Shown: one piece after another, positions 32,836 through 40,391 of the stretch | How positions within the stretch are numbered: the stretch's first letter is position 1 | How the letters are laid out: each line of letters begins with the position of its first letter | NCBI RefSeq assembly: GCF_042665155.1 | Contig: NZ_JBHTCG010000002.1 | Location: 434,001 to 498,000, forward strand | Length of the DNA stretch: 64,000 bases | Reading direction: 5' to 3' | Source of the DNA: Sphaerisporangium rhizosphaerae | GTDB taxonomy: Bacteria > Actinomycetota > Actinomycetes > Streptosporangiales > Streptosporangiaceae | The notes under the pieces: model-generated | Told to the model about the DNA's origin: nothing | The model's input: only the letters and a program-made list of their open reading frames with translations | The model's database searches: none | Made by a program: the position numbers and the translations under genes

Positions 32836-34434
32836 ATGAACATTACGACGGCGCTTCAGCTCGTGCTGCTCCCCGCCGGCGCGCTGGGGGTCGCCGCCGT
32901 GGCCCGCTGGCGCGGCTGGCCCACGCCGCTGCTGCTGGTGCTCGCGGGGCTCATCGCCGGGCTGGTCACCTCCCAGTTCCGCGGCGTCCCCGAGTACCGC
33001 CTCGACCCCGACATCGTGCTGCTGGTCTTCCTGCCGCCGCTGCTGTACTCGGCCGCGCTGGACAGCTCCTACCTGCGCCTTCGCGCCGTCCGGCGGCCGG
33101 TCGGGCTGCTGTCGGTCGGCCTGGTGCTGTTCACGGCGGCCGTGGTGGGCCTGCTCGTGCACGCCCTGATCCCCGGGATCCCTCTGGCGGCGGCGTTCGC
33201 GCTCGGGGCCATCGTCGCCCCGCCGGACGCCGTGGCGGCCGTCGCGGTGGGGCGCAGGCTCGGCCTGCCCCGCAAGGTCATCACCATCCTCGTCGGCGAG
33301 AGCCTGTTCAACGACGCCACCGCGCTGACGGCCTACCGCGTGGCGGTGGCCGCGGCGGTCGGCGTGGGCGTCAGCCCGCTCGCGGCCTTCGGGCAGTTCG
33401 CGTACGCGGCGGGCGTCGGGCTGGCCATCGGCCTGGTGCTGGCGTTCCTGGTCGGCAGGGTGTTCGGCCGGCTGCGCGACCCGCTGATCAGCAACACGAT
33501 CTCGCTGCTGCTGCCGTTCGTGGCCTACCTCACCGCCGAGGCGGTGCACGCCTCGGGCGTGCTGTCGGTCGTGGTGGTCGGCATCCTGCTCGGCCACCGC
33601 ATGAACCGCACCAGCTACGGCACGCGGCTGGTCTCGCACTCGATGTGGAAGGTGCTCGACTTCTTCCTGGAGATCGTGGTCTTCCTGCTCATCGGGCTGC
33701 AGCTCCCGCTCATCCTGCAGGGGCTGCGGGGGGAGAACCCCTGGCACGTCGCCGGGTACGCGGTCGCGGTCTTCGCCGCGGTGGTCGTCGCCCGCGTCGT
33801 CTGGGTCGTCCCCAGCACCTACCTGCCCCGCGTGCTGTTCCGCAAGATCCGCGAACGGGAGCAGCGGCCGCCCGCCTCGTCGGTGGCGGTGATCGGCTGG
33901 GCGGGCATGCGCGGCGTGGTGTCGCTGGCCGCGGCCTTCGCCCTGCCGGCCGACTTCCCGGCCCGCGACATGGTGCTGTTCCTGACGTTCGTCGTCGTCA
34001 TCGCCACCCTGCTGGTGCAGGGCCTGTCGTTCCCCCTGCTGATCAGGAAGCTCGGCGTCTCCAGCGAGCAGGAGGTCTACCGGGACAACCTGACCGAGGC
34101 CGCTGCCCAGCAGGCGGCGGCCGGCGCGGCGCTGGCCCGGCTGGACGAGCTGACCAAGGAAGGCGTGCTGGAGACCCACGCGGACGTCGTCGACCGCCTG
34201 CGCGTGCAGGCCGAGCGCCGGGCGATGGGCGCCTGGGAACGCCTGGGCGGCGGCGTCGGCCCCGAGGGCGAGGAGACGCCGAGCTCCCTGTACCGCCGGC
34301 TGCGCCGCGAGATGCTGGCGGCGGAGCGGTCGGTGCTGGTGCGCATGCGCGACGAGCGCCGCATCGACGACGAGGTGCTGCGCCGGGTCACCATGGAGCT
34401 CGACTACGAGGAGGCCACCCTGGCGCGCGACTGA
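32836..34434 (+). CDS. Na+/H+ antiporter (CPA1 family)
   Basis: 532 aa with about 12 helices over the first 410 residues and a helical cytoplasmic tail. Hallmarks: FLPPLLYSAALD, GAIVAPPDAVAAVAVGRRLGLP, VGESLFNDATALTAY with the conserved Asn-Asp pair in the ion path, and SVAVIGWAGMRGVVSLAAAFALP with the conserved arginine. The tail (from residue about 415) is charged and helical, rich in Arg/Glu, and probably regulatory. Exchanges monovalent cations for protons to control pH and salt. A leaderless -10 supports the start. Confidence 0.93.
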   Translation: MNITTALQLVLLPAGALGVAAVARWRGWPTPLLLVLAGLIAGLVTSQFRGVPEYRLDPDIVLLVFLPPLLYSAALDSSYLRLRAVRRPVGLLSVGLVLFTAAVVGLLVHALIPGIPLAAAFALGAIVAPPDAVAAVAVGRRLGLPRKVITILVGESLFNDATALTAYRVAVAAAVGVGVSPLAAFGQFAYAAGVGLAIGLVLAFLVGRVFGRLRDPLISNTISLLLPFVAYLTAEAVHASGVLSVVVVGILLGHRMNRTSYGTRLVSHSMWKVLDFFLEIVVFLLIGLQLPLILQGLRGENPWHVAGYAVAVFAAVVVARVVWVVPSTYLPRVLFRKIREREQRPPASSVAVIGWAGMRGVVSLAAAFALPADFPARDMVLFLTFVVVIATLLVQGLSFPLLIRKLGVSSEQEVYRDNLTEAAAQQAAAGAALARLDELTKEGVLETHADVVDRLRVQAERRAMGAWERLGGGVGPEGEETPSSLYRRLRREMLAAERSVLVRMRDERRIDDEVLRRVTMELDYEEATLARD

Positions 34435-34521
34435 CCGCGCCCCCCGACGCCCGCGGGCGGCTCACCCGCCCGTCCGCGCCCATTCGCGCCCGGCCCTCGC
34501 CGGGTCTGCCACGGTGCCCGG

Positions 34522-34797
34522 CTATCGGGCCAGGTGTGACATGCCCACCGTCTCGTGGACGAAGCACCACAGCCATTCCTCGCCGTCCTGGAAGGACCGC
34601 ATCACCGGGTGACCGGTCTGCTCGAAATGCCGGGTCGCGTGACGGCCGGGCGAGGAGTCGCAGCAGCCGACGTGGCCGCATTCGACGCACTTACGCAGGT
34701 GGACGTAGCGCCGGCCCTCGGCCAGGCACTCCTCGCACCCGTCGGGCGTGCGCGGCTCCGCCTCAGCCCTGATCGTCATGTCTTCACAGTGACCCAT
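34522..34797 (-). CDS. UBP-type zinc-finger protein
   Basis: 91 aa made of one ZnF-UBP domain. Cysteine and histidine ligands are visible in DGCEECLAEG, HLRKCVECGHVGCCDSS and RHATRHFEQTGHP. In eukaryotes this fold binds ubiquitin tails; in bacteria its role is unknown. GGGGGG lies 4 bases before ATG 34797; ATG 34779 is an alternative. Divergent neighbour on the left is the antiporter stop; the DUF2071 gene ends 24 bases upstream on the same strand. Confidence 0.88.
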   Translation of the reverse strand: MGHCEDMTIRAEAEPRTPDGCEECLAEGRRYVHLRKCVECGHVGCCDSSPGRHATRHFEQTGHPVMRSFQDGEEWLWCFVHETVGMSHLAR

Positions 34798-34821
34798 TCG
34801 ACCCCCCTATGGGTAGCGATG

Positions 34822-35568
34822 TTAGTGCAGGTGGCCGGGCGCGGCGGTCCGCGGCGGGCGCCACATGCCGATGCGCGTCGCGACGCCCGCGGAGGCGTGC
34901 ACCAGCGGTTCCTCGCCCGAGTCGGGGAGCCCCGCGGCGCGCACGAGGTCCTGGCGCAGGTGGCGGAGCCGCGCGTGACGCAGCGGCCAGGGAGGGTGCT
35001 CGACCTCCGCGTGGACCAGCCGGCCGGCGACGACGCTGAACAGCCGGTAGCGGTCGGTGAGGAAGCTCACCCGCTCGTCCCGCTCCTCCGGGGTAAGGGG
35101 CGCGCCGAGTTCGACGTCCGCGTCGCCCCGGGCGGCGGCGGGGCCGGGCCAGCGGCGGCGGCAGCGGTACCGGTAGAGGCCGTCTTCCACGCGCACGGCC
35201 ATGCGCGACCAGTAGTAGGGGAGCCAGAACCCGGCCCGGGCGGCGAGCACGGCCGGCAGCCGCCCGGCGTCCAGCGAGAGGAACCACAGCCCCCGGCGCC
35301 CGTCGCCGTCCCGGACGTAGGTGCGGACGTTGGTCTCGGGGAAGCGCGACAGCCACGGCAGCGCCGGCACGGCGGGGGGCCGCACCCCCTCCATGAGGAA
35401 GGGCACCAGGCCGACGTAGGCCGCCTCGTCGAAGGTCTCGACGGTGAGGCCCGCGGGGAGCAGGCGCTGCACCGTGGCGGGCGGGTAGCGCCAGTGGATG
35501 AACGTCAGGGCGGTCCACCGCTGGTGCATCACCGGCAGGGAGACCTTCGGTGACCAGGTCGTGCGCAT
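34822..35568 (-). CDS. DUF2071 (YqjF-like) protein
   Basis: 248 aa, soluble. Characteristic blocks: TFIHWRYPPATVQRLLPAGL, VGLVPFLMEGVRPP, FPETNVRTYVRDGDGRRGLWFLSLDA, and PYYWSRMAVRVEDGLYRYRCRR. The family is widespread and uncharacterised, with a START-like beta-barrel expected. It may be co-transcribed with the UBP zinc-finger gene downstream. Confidence 0.9.
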   Translation of the reverse strand: MRTTWSPKVSLPVMHQRWTALTFIHWRYPPATVQRLLPAGLTVETFDEAAYVGLVPFLMEGVRPPAVPALPWLSRFPETNVRTYVRDGDGRRGLWFLSLDAGRLPAVLAARAGFWLPYYWSRMAVRVEDGLYRYRCRRRWPGPAAARGDADVELGAPLTPEERDERVSFLTDRYRLFSVVAGRLVHAEVEHPPWPLRHARLRHLRQDLVRAAGLPDSGEEPLVHASAGVATRIGMWRPPRTAAPGHLH

Positions 35569-35732
35569 GGCCTGCTCCTACCCGGTGCGGCGGTTCCATG
35601 CCCAGGACCGGGCCTGGTGCTCTGACCGCCGATGGGGGTGCCGCCGGTGGCTCCCGAGCCGGCCGCCTTCTTCACGGCGGGCCGGATCCGACCTTTCCGA
35701 AAAGCGCGCGCGTCCGGTTCCGGGGAGTTGGA

Positions 35733-35738
35733 TAGGGT
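35733..35738 (+). promoter_or_regulatory. Leaderless -10 box TAGGGT for the lipoprotein
   Basis: TAGGGT ends 7 bases before ATG 35746 and decides the start. Confidence 0.55.
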
Positions 35739-35745
35739 CCAATTC

Positions 35746-36114
35746 ATGCGACTCATCCCCCTCGCCGCAGCGACCGCGACCGGATTCCTCCTGCTCACCA
35801 CGGGATGCAGCACCGTCGACAAGGCACAGGCGTGCATCGAGGCCAACAAGGTCATCGCCGAGACCGGCTCGAAGATCACCAGCCTGGCCAACGACCCGAA
35901 GGCGATGGACAAGGCTCTGGAGGACGGGGCCGCGAAGTTGCAGGACGTGGCCGACAAGGCCGGGAACACCACGCTGAACCAGGCGCTGGGCGACCTGGCC
36001 GACCGGTTCAAGGACCTCAACATCAAGGACGCCAACGACGCGGTGGACGCCGCCCAGAAGGTGGCGACCGACACCGCCTCGACGCTCAAGGCGATCGCCG
36101 AGGAGTGCACCTGA
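35746..36114 (+). CDS. Small secreted lipoprotein
   Basis: 122 aa. Signal peptide with lipobox LLTTGC and lipidated cysteine at residue 21. The mature part is helical and Ala/Asp/Lys-rich with heptad-like spacing (KVIAETGSKITSLAND, LADRFKDLNIKDANDAVDAAQKVATD) and one further cysteine near the C-terminus. Resembles small actinobacterial helical-bundle lipoproteins of unknown function. It precedes two DUF202 genes, each with its own start signals. Confidence 0.85.
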   Translation: MRLIPLAAATATGFLLLTTGCSTVDKAQACIEANKVIAETGSKITSLANDPKAMDKALEDGAAKLQDVADKAGNTTLNQALGDLADRFKDLNIKDANDAVDAAQKVATDTASTLKAIAEECT

Positions 36115-36158
36115 CGAGCGGCCAAAACCCGAGATCTCTAGGGGGAATGGCGCTGAAT

Positions 36159-36164
36159 TAGCCT
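36159..36164 (+). promoter_or_regulatory. Leaderless -10 box TAGCCT for the first DUF202 gene
   Basis: TAGCCT ends 6 bases before ATG 36171. Confidence 0.55.
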
Positions 36165-36170
36165 TTCCTC

Positions 36171-36512
36171 ATGTCTGTCGAGGGGAAGGAGCCGGACCCC
36201 CGGTTCACGCTGGCCAACGAGCGGACGTTCCTCACCTGGCTCAGCACGTCGCTGGCGCTGAGCGCCGGCGGCGTGGCCATGGCGGCCCTGCCGCGGGACG
36301 TCTTCGTGCCGTGGGTCCGCACGTCGCTCGCCGTCGTGCTGGTGCTGCTGTCGGCGCTCGCGGCGGTCCTGTCCTACCCCCGGTGGCGCAACGTGCAGCG
36401 GGCGCTGCGTCATGAGCAGCCGCTCCCGCCGCTCGCCTTGGCCCCGCTGTTCGGCTACGGTGTCGCGGCGGTGGCCGTCCTCGCGCTGATCCTCATCCTG
36501 CTCGCCGGATGA
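36171..36512 (+). CDS. DUF202 (YidH-like) membrane protein
   Basis: 113 aa with three hydrophobic helices. The N-terminal PDPRFTLANERTFLTWLSTSLALSAGGVAM is the DUF202 signature (ANERTFLAWxRT). The family is uncharacterised, small and inner-membrane. The second DUF202 gene begins 4 bases after its stop, so they are probably co-transcribed and could form a hetero-oligomer. Confidence 0.9.
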   Translation: MSVEGKEPDPRFTLANERTFLTWLSTSLALSAGGVAMAALPRDVFVPWVRTSLAVVLVLLSALAAVLSYPRWRNVQRALRHEQPLPPLALAPLFGYGVAAVAVLALILILLAG

Positions 36513-36515
36513 CCG

Positions 36516-37001
36516 ATGCCAGGTGACCGTTGCCGGGTGACCGATGATGACGACCCGGGCGACCGGGGTGATCCCGAGTACCGGGAGGGCCCCGACGACA
36601 GAGGAGCCCCGGACGACAGGGGAAACCCGGACGACAGAGGGAACCCGGACGACCATGGTGACCCGGTGACCTGGCCCGGACCGCGGGAGCGGCCCGGCCT
36701 GCACAGCGAGCGGACGCTGCTGGCGTGGATCCGCACGGGCACCGCGCTGGCGGCCGGCGGGCTCGGCGCGGCGGGCGTCGCCGGCCGGCACACCGGGGAC
36801 GGACGGGCCGCCGTCCCCTTCGTGCTGGCGGCGCTGTGCGGGGCTGTGCTGCTGGCCAGGACCCGCGTGCGGTACCGGCGCGTCGAGCGGGCCGCCACCG
36901 AGGGGCTGCCGCTCGACGCGGGCGCGGACGCCCTGCTGGCCTGGCTCGGCGTGCTCGCCGTGGTCTCCGGCGCCGTCGCCTTCGTCCTGGTCTCCGCCTG
37001 A
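36516..37001 (+). CDS. DUF202 membrane protein with acidic repeat extension
   Basis: 161 aa. The DUF202 core is residues about 60-161 (LHSERTLLAWIRTGTALAAGG and two more helices). It is preceded by about 55 residues of Asp/Gly/Pro/Arg repeats (GNPDDRGNPDDHGD) from tandem 18-bp units at 36588-36660. ATG 36516 is given; GTG 36537 (VTDDDD) is an alternative that would shorten the tail. It is paired with the repeat-free paralogue just upstream. Confidence 0.85.
   Translation: MPGDRCRVTDDDDPGDRGDPEYREGPDDRGAPDDRGNPDDRGNPDDHGDPVTWPGPRERPGLHSERTLLAWIRTGTALAAGGLGAAGVAGRHTGDGRAAVPFVLAALCGAVLLARTRVRYRRVERAATEGLPLDAGADALLAWLGVLAVVSGAVAFVLVSA
36588..36660 (+). repeat. 18-bp in-frame repeats in the DUF202 extension
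   Basis: About four units based on AACCCGGACGACAGAGGG code GNPDDRG variants in front of the membrane domain. Confidence 0.8.
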
Positions 37002-37019
37002 GGACGGCGCCGGACGGCG

Positions 37020-37115
37020 GCCGGTCGCCTTGGCCGAGGGCGCGGTCGGTCGCCGGGGTCGAGGGCGCGGTCGGTCGCCGGAGCGGAGGGCGCGGTCAGT
37101 CGCCGGAGCCGAGGG
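37020..37115. repeat. Tandem repeats straddling the diiron gene stop codon
   Basis: Three copies of a unit of about 26 bases (GAGGGCGCGGTCGGTCGCCGG on the plus strand) run from the spacer through the stop codon at 37096 into the last codons of the minus-strand diiron gene. Confidence 0.8.
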
Positions 37116-38211
37116 TGATGGTCTCGGCGATCTCCTCGGCGCGCTCGGCCTCCTCGGCGGCGAAGCGCTCGGCGTCCAGGCGCTCGGCGACGTCCTCGTC
37201 CTGCTTCATCAGCGCGTCGAGGTTCTGCCCGGCCATCTCCAGCACGCCCATGTCGGCGTAGGCCTTCTGCAGGCGTTCGCTCCACAGCCCGATGTCCTTG
37301 ACGCAGGGGACGATGCGGCTGAACAGCAGCGAGCGGAACAGCTGGAGGTACTGCGACTCGTCGGTGGCCCGCATGGCCTCCTCGACCTCGGCGGGGGACA
37401 GGCCCAGGTTCTCCCACTGCTCGACCCCGCGCAGGCGGTCGCGCATGAGGTAGCAGCCCTCGATGACGAAGTCCTCGCGCTCGCGCAGCTCGGCCTGCGA
37501 CAGCTCCTTGTAGTAGTCGCGCAGGGCCATCCGGCCGAAGGCGACGTGCCGGGCCTCGTCCTGCATGACGTAGGCGAGGATCTGCTTGGGCAGCGGCTTG
37601 GTGGTCATGTCGCGCATCACGCCGAACGCGGCCAGCGCCAGCCCTTCGATGAGCACCTGCATGCCGAGGTAGGGCATGTCCCAGCGCGAGTCGCTGAGGG
37701 TGTCGTCCAGCAGGGACTTGAGGTACTTGTTGATCGGGTAGGCGATGCCGACCTTCTCCTGCAGGAACCGGGCGTAGGTCTCGGCGTGGCGGGCCTCGTC
37801 CATGGTCTGCGTGGCGGCGTAGAACTTGGAGTCCAGGTCGGGCACCGACTCGACGATGCGGGCCGAGCAGATCATCGCGCCCTGCTCGCCGTGCAGGAAC
37901 TGGGAGAACTGCCAGGCGGCGCCGTGGCGGCGCACCTCTTTGCGCGTCTTGTCGTCCATACGGTGCCACAGCGGGGTGTCGTAGATGGCGATGGACTGGT
38001 CGGGGATCCCCAGCACGTTGTAGGGGTCGACCTCAAGGCCCCAGTCGATGCGCCTGACCGAGTCCCACTGCTTGTCCTTGCCCTTCTGGTACAGGGCGAG
38101 CATGCGGTCGCGGCCCTCGTCGTACTCCCAGGTGAACCGGGTGGACCCCTTCATCTCCACGTCCCAGGTGGAGAGTTCGGCGGGGATGGTGTAGAGCTCG
38201 TGGGTCGACAC
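37096..38211 (-). CDS. R2-like/ferritin-like diiron protein
   Basis: 371 aa, cytoplasmic. All six iron ligands of the ribonucleotide-reductase-R2-like fold are visible: E109 (LHGEQGAM), E139-x2-H142 (MDEARHAETY), E189 (LIEGLALAAF) and E219-x2-H222 (QDEARHVAFG). Such proteins are oxygen-activating oxidases, oxygenases or desaturases. The C-terminus is acidic and helical (ERLDAERFAAEEAERAEE). GTG 38211 is chosen because GGAGG lies 5 bases upstream. A TetR gene is divergent, with a palindrome between them. Substrate unknown; it is not an R2 radical subunit by context because no R1 gene is near. Confidence 0.88.
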   Translation of the reverse strand: MSTHELYTIPAELSTWDVEMKGSTRFTWEYDEGRDRMLALYQKGKDKQWDSVRRIDWGLEVDPYNVLGIPDQSIAIYDTPLWHRMDDKTRKEVRRHGAAWQFSQFLHGEQGAMICSARIVESVPDLDSKFYAATQTMDEARHAETYARFLQEKVGIAYPINKYLKSLLDDTLSDSRWDMPYLGMQVLIEGLALAAFGVMRDMTTKPLPKQILAYVMQDEARHVAFGRMALRDYYKELSQAELREREDFVIEGCYLMRDRLRGVEQWENLGLSPAEVEEAMRATDESQYLQLFRSLLFSRIVPCVKDIGLWSERLQKAYADMGVLEMAGQNLDALMKQDEDVAERLDAERFAAEEAERAEEIAETITLGSGD

Positions 38212-38256
38212 AGGGGCCTCCAGGGGGGCGTACACCGTACGTCTCTGGAGGGTGGC

Positions 38257-38271
38257 ACGTACGCTGTACGT
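38257..38271. promoter_or_regulatory. Palindromic operator candidate (ACGTAC-GCT-GTACGT)
   Basis: A perfect 6-base dyad with a 3-base centre lies in the 89-base gap between the divergent diiron and TetR genes. The right arm extends to GTACGTACGT (38266-38275), and a related CGTACG occurs at 38237-38242. The position and form suit the TetR-family regulator encoded alongside. Confidence 0.6.
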
Positions 38272-38300
38272 ACGTCAATCGCCCCGGTAAGAATGCTCAC

Positions 38301-39005
38301 ATGCCGCCTCTCACCCGTCCCCGCATCGTCGCCGCCGCCATCGACCTGATCGAGCGGGAGGGCGCCGACGCCGTCTCGATGCGGCGCATCGCGGCCGATC
38401 TGGGCGTCGGCGCCATGTCCCTGTACAACCACGTCAGCAGCAAGGCGGCGCTCCTGGACGCCGTCGCCGAGTTCGTGCTGTCGCAGATCTCCTTCACCGA
38501 CGATCCCGGGGACGCGTGGACCGAGCGGGTGCGGGTGCAGGCGCGCGCGGTCCGGCAGATCGCCCACGACTACCCGCGCTCCACCATGCTGGTGATGAGC
38601 CGCCCGGTCCGCTCGCCCGCCGGGCTGTTCCCCCTGGAGCGGGCGCTGGCGACGTTGCGCGAGGCCGGCTTCTCCGGCGAGGACGCCGTCAGGGTCGTGC
38701 GCACGTTCATCGCCTACCTCGTCGGCTCGCTGATGCGCGAGGTCGGCGTCACCCCGGCCTTCGCCCCGGTGCACGACTCTGAGGACGGGCACCTGGCCGA
38801 GGTGGACGCCACGCTGTTCCCCCAGGTGGGCGCCCTGGCGTCTCTGCTGGTCGCGCGCGACCACGAGGAGGCGTTCGAGTACGGGCTGGACCTGCTGATC
38901 AGGGCGATCGCCCTGCAACTCCAGGACTCGGCGCGTCTCCAGGGCCCGGCCGCCACGCGGCCGAAGGAGTCCACGGCCGCCAAGGAGGGAAGCGCCCGGG
39001 GGTGA
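38301..39005 (+). CDS. TetR/AcrR-family repressor
   Basis: 234 aa. N-terminal HTH in RPRIVAAAIDLIEREGADAVSMRRIAADLGVGAMSLYNHVSSKAALLDAV, residues about 6-57, segments of which are diagnostic (DAVSMRRIAADLGVGAMSLY). The C-terminal ligand domain is helical with a Lys/Glu-rich tail. AAGAAT ends 6 bases before the ATG, a weak leaderless -10. It probably represses the divergent diiron gene and itself through the ACGTAC palindromes. Ligand unknown. Confidence 0.92.
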   Translation: MPPLTRPRIVAAAIDLIEREGADAVSMRRIAADLGVGAMSLYNHVSSKAALLDAVAEFVLSQISFTDDPGDAWTERVRVQARAVRQIAHDYPRSTMLVMSRPVRSPAGLFPLERALATLREAGFSGEDAVRVVRTFIAYLVGSLMREVGVTPAFAPVHDSEDGHLAEVDATLFPQVGALASLLVARDHEEAFEYGLDLLIRAIALQLQDSARLQGPAATRPKESTAAKEGSARG

Positions 39006-39053
39006 GCCTCCCCGGGCGCGGAGTGCGCCCTTCCCCTGGGCACTCCCGTCGGC

Positions 39054-39914
39054 TCAGTACCAGTTGTGCGAGCGGAAATGACCCCAGGCGCCGCACGGTG
39101 AGCCGTACCGGCCCTTGATGTAGTTCAGGCCCCACCTGATCTGGGTGGCGGGGTTGACCCGCCAGTCGTGCCCGATGCCGACCATCTTGCGCCCCGGCAG
39201 CGCCTGCGGGATTCCGTAGGCCCCCGACGAGGGGTTCTGCGCCCGGTGGTTCCAGTTGCTCTCTCTGGTCCACAGGCTGTCCAGGCAGCGGAACTGGGTC
39301 ACCGGCCAGGCCCGCTGGGTGAGCAGCCGGTAGGCGATCGCCTTGTTCCTGCCCTTGGGCGTCGTGGGCGCCCACGCGCGGATCTGTGGTCGCGCGGAGG
39401 TCAGCCAGGTCCCGCGGTGCACGACGGCGGCCTTGCGCGCCGTCCCGCTCGCGGCCCTCGCCCTGGCCGTCGTGGCGGCTCGCGCCGCTCCGGCCTTCTT
39501 GACCGCTCCCGCCTTCTTGGCGGCGCCGGCCGTCGTGGCGGCTGTGGCCGCCCGGCCCGCCATGGCCGTCCTGGCGACTGTGGCCGCCCTGCCCGCCTTG
39601 GCGGGCCGGGCCGCCTCGACGAGGCCGGTGGTGAGTCCCGCCCGGGTCCAGACCGGCACCCGGGGCCGGCTCAGGGTCCAAGCCGAGATCCCCGGCCAGG
39701 CGGTGGTGGTGTGCGACCGGGCGCCGTCCGGCGCCGCCGAGACCGGCTCGGCCGGTCCGGTGTCAGGAACGGCCCGCTCCGCCGCTCCGACTGTGGTGGA
39801 GCCGGGGGTCGCCTCCGACTCCGCGATGGCCTGGGCCGCTCCGGCCGTCCCGTTCAGGACGGTGGCGGCGATGACGGCCGCGACTGCGCCACGAAAAGCG
39901 CGGTTACTGTCCAA
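39054..39914 (-). CDS. Secreted SLT-like (lytic transglycosylase) cell-wall hydrolase
   Basis: 286 aa. An N-terminal hydrophobic signal (about residues 5-28, AVAAVIAATVLNGTAGAAQA) suggests export. A long Ala/Lys/Arg/Gly-rich region (about 100-180) could bind wall polymers. The C-terminal 85 residues are a compact SLT-like domain: catalytic glutamate in LWTRESNWNHRA, SGAYGIPQALPG, and NPATQIRWGLNYIKGRYGSP ending in HFRSHNWY. Such domains cut peptidoglycan glycan strands. TTG 39914 is chosen with AGGA just upstream; the frame further up lacks coding character. Confidence 0.85.
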   Translation of the reverse strand: MDSNRAFRGAVAAVIAATVLNGTAGAAQAIAESEATPGSTTVGAAERAVPDTGPAEPVSAAPDGARSHTTTAWPGISAWTLSRPRVPVWTRAGLTTGLVEAARPAKAGRAATVARTAMAGRAATAATTAGAAKKAGAVKKAGAARAATTARARAASGTARKAAVVHRGTWLTSARPQIRAWAPTTPKGRNKAIAYRLLTQRAWPVTQFRCLDSLWTRESNWNHRAQNPSSGAYGIPQALPGRKMVGIGHDWRVNPATQIRWGLNYIKGRYGSPCGAWGHFRSHNWY

Positions 39915-40391
39915 CTCGGTCCTATTCGTCGGGTCGCGTGCGGCAGGCGGCCGCACGCGGCGGCCGCCGTCGTCCCCCGCCCATGGCTCGGGCGGCAGGA
40001 CGTCCGCGTGGCCGTTCCGGAATCGGTTGAGACACACCTGGTGTCCCCGGAAGGCGCCGCGACGGGTTCTAGGGCGGTTTCTAGTAGCCGCCGCGCCCGC
40101 CGCCCGTGATCCGCGACACGCCTCGGACGGTTGTTTGCGATCGGCGCGGCAGATCTCTGCCGTCTCGCGGGGCCCGGTTGCCCCGTGCCGCGCCCGCCGT
40201 GATCCGCGGATGACGCGGAAATGCCGCACAGTTGAGGTTTCGGGCGACACCACCCGCGAATACCGGACTACCGCGACATCCCGCCCGGCGAGCCGCGTCC
40301 GCGGTGCATGCCGTTTTCCGGAAGGTTTCGTGGGATTGGCGGTGGTACGTGAGGGGGCGATGCCCGGAACATGACCCGGACGCCCGGCGGG
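39915..40391. other. Long noncoding region before the cell-wall hydrolase gene
   Basis: 477 bases with no supported gene, on the 5' side of the SLT-like gene and the 3' side of the LacI gene. Two copies of GCCGCGCCCGCCG(CCC)GTGATCCGCG occur at about 40088-40114 and 40187-40209. A hairpin with CGGGGCAACCGGGCCCCG (minus strand) lies near 40168-40185. Long leaders in front of actinobacterial wall hydrolases often hold the c-di-AMP (ydaO) riboswitch, but I cannot find its conserved blocks here. Confidence 0.5.

Noticed and set aside
37096..38211. Ribonucleotide reductase R2 subunit
   Set aside because: The diiron ligands fit the fold, but there is no R1 gene nearby and the gene is under a TetR regulator, so a different oxidase is more likely.
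39915..40391. c-di-AMP (ydaO) riboswitch before the wall hydrolase
   Set aside because: The conserved ydaO blocks could not be found on the minus strand.
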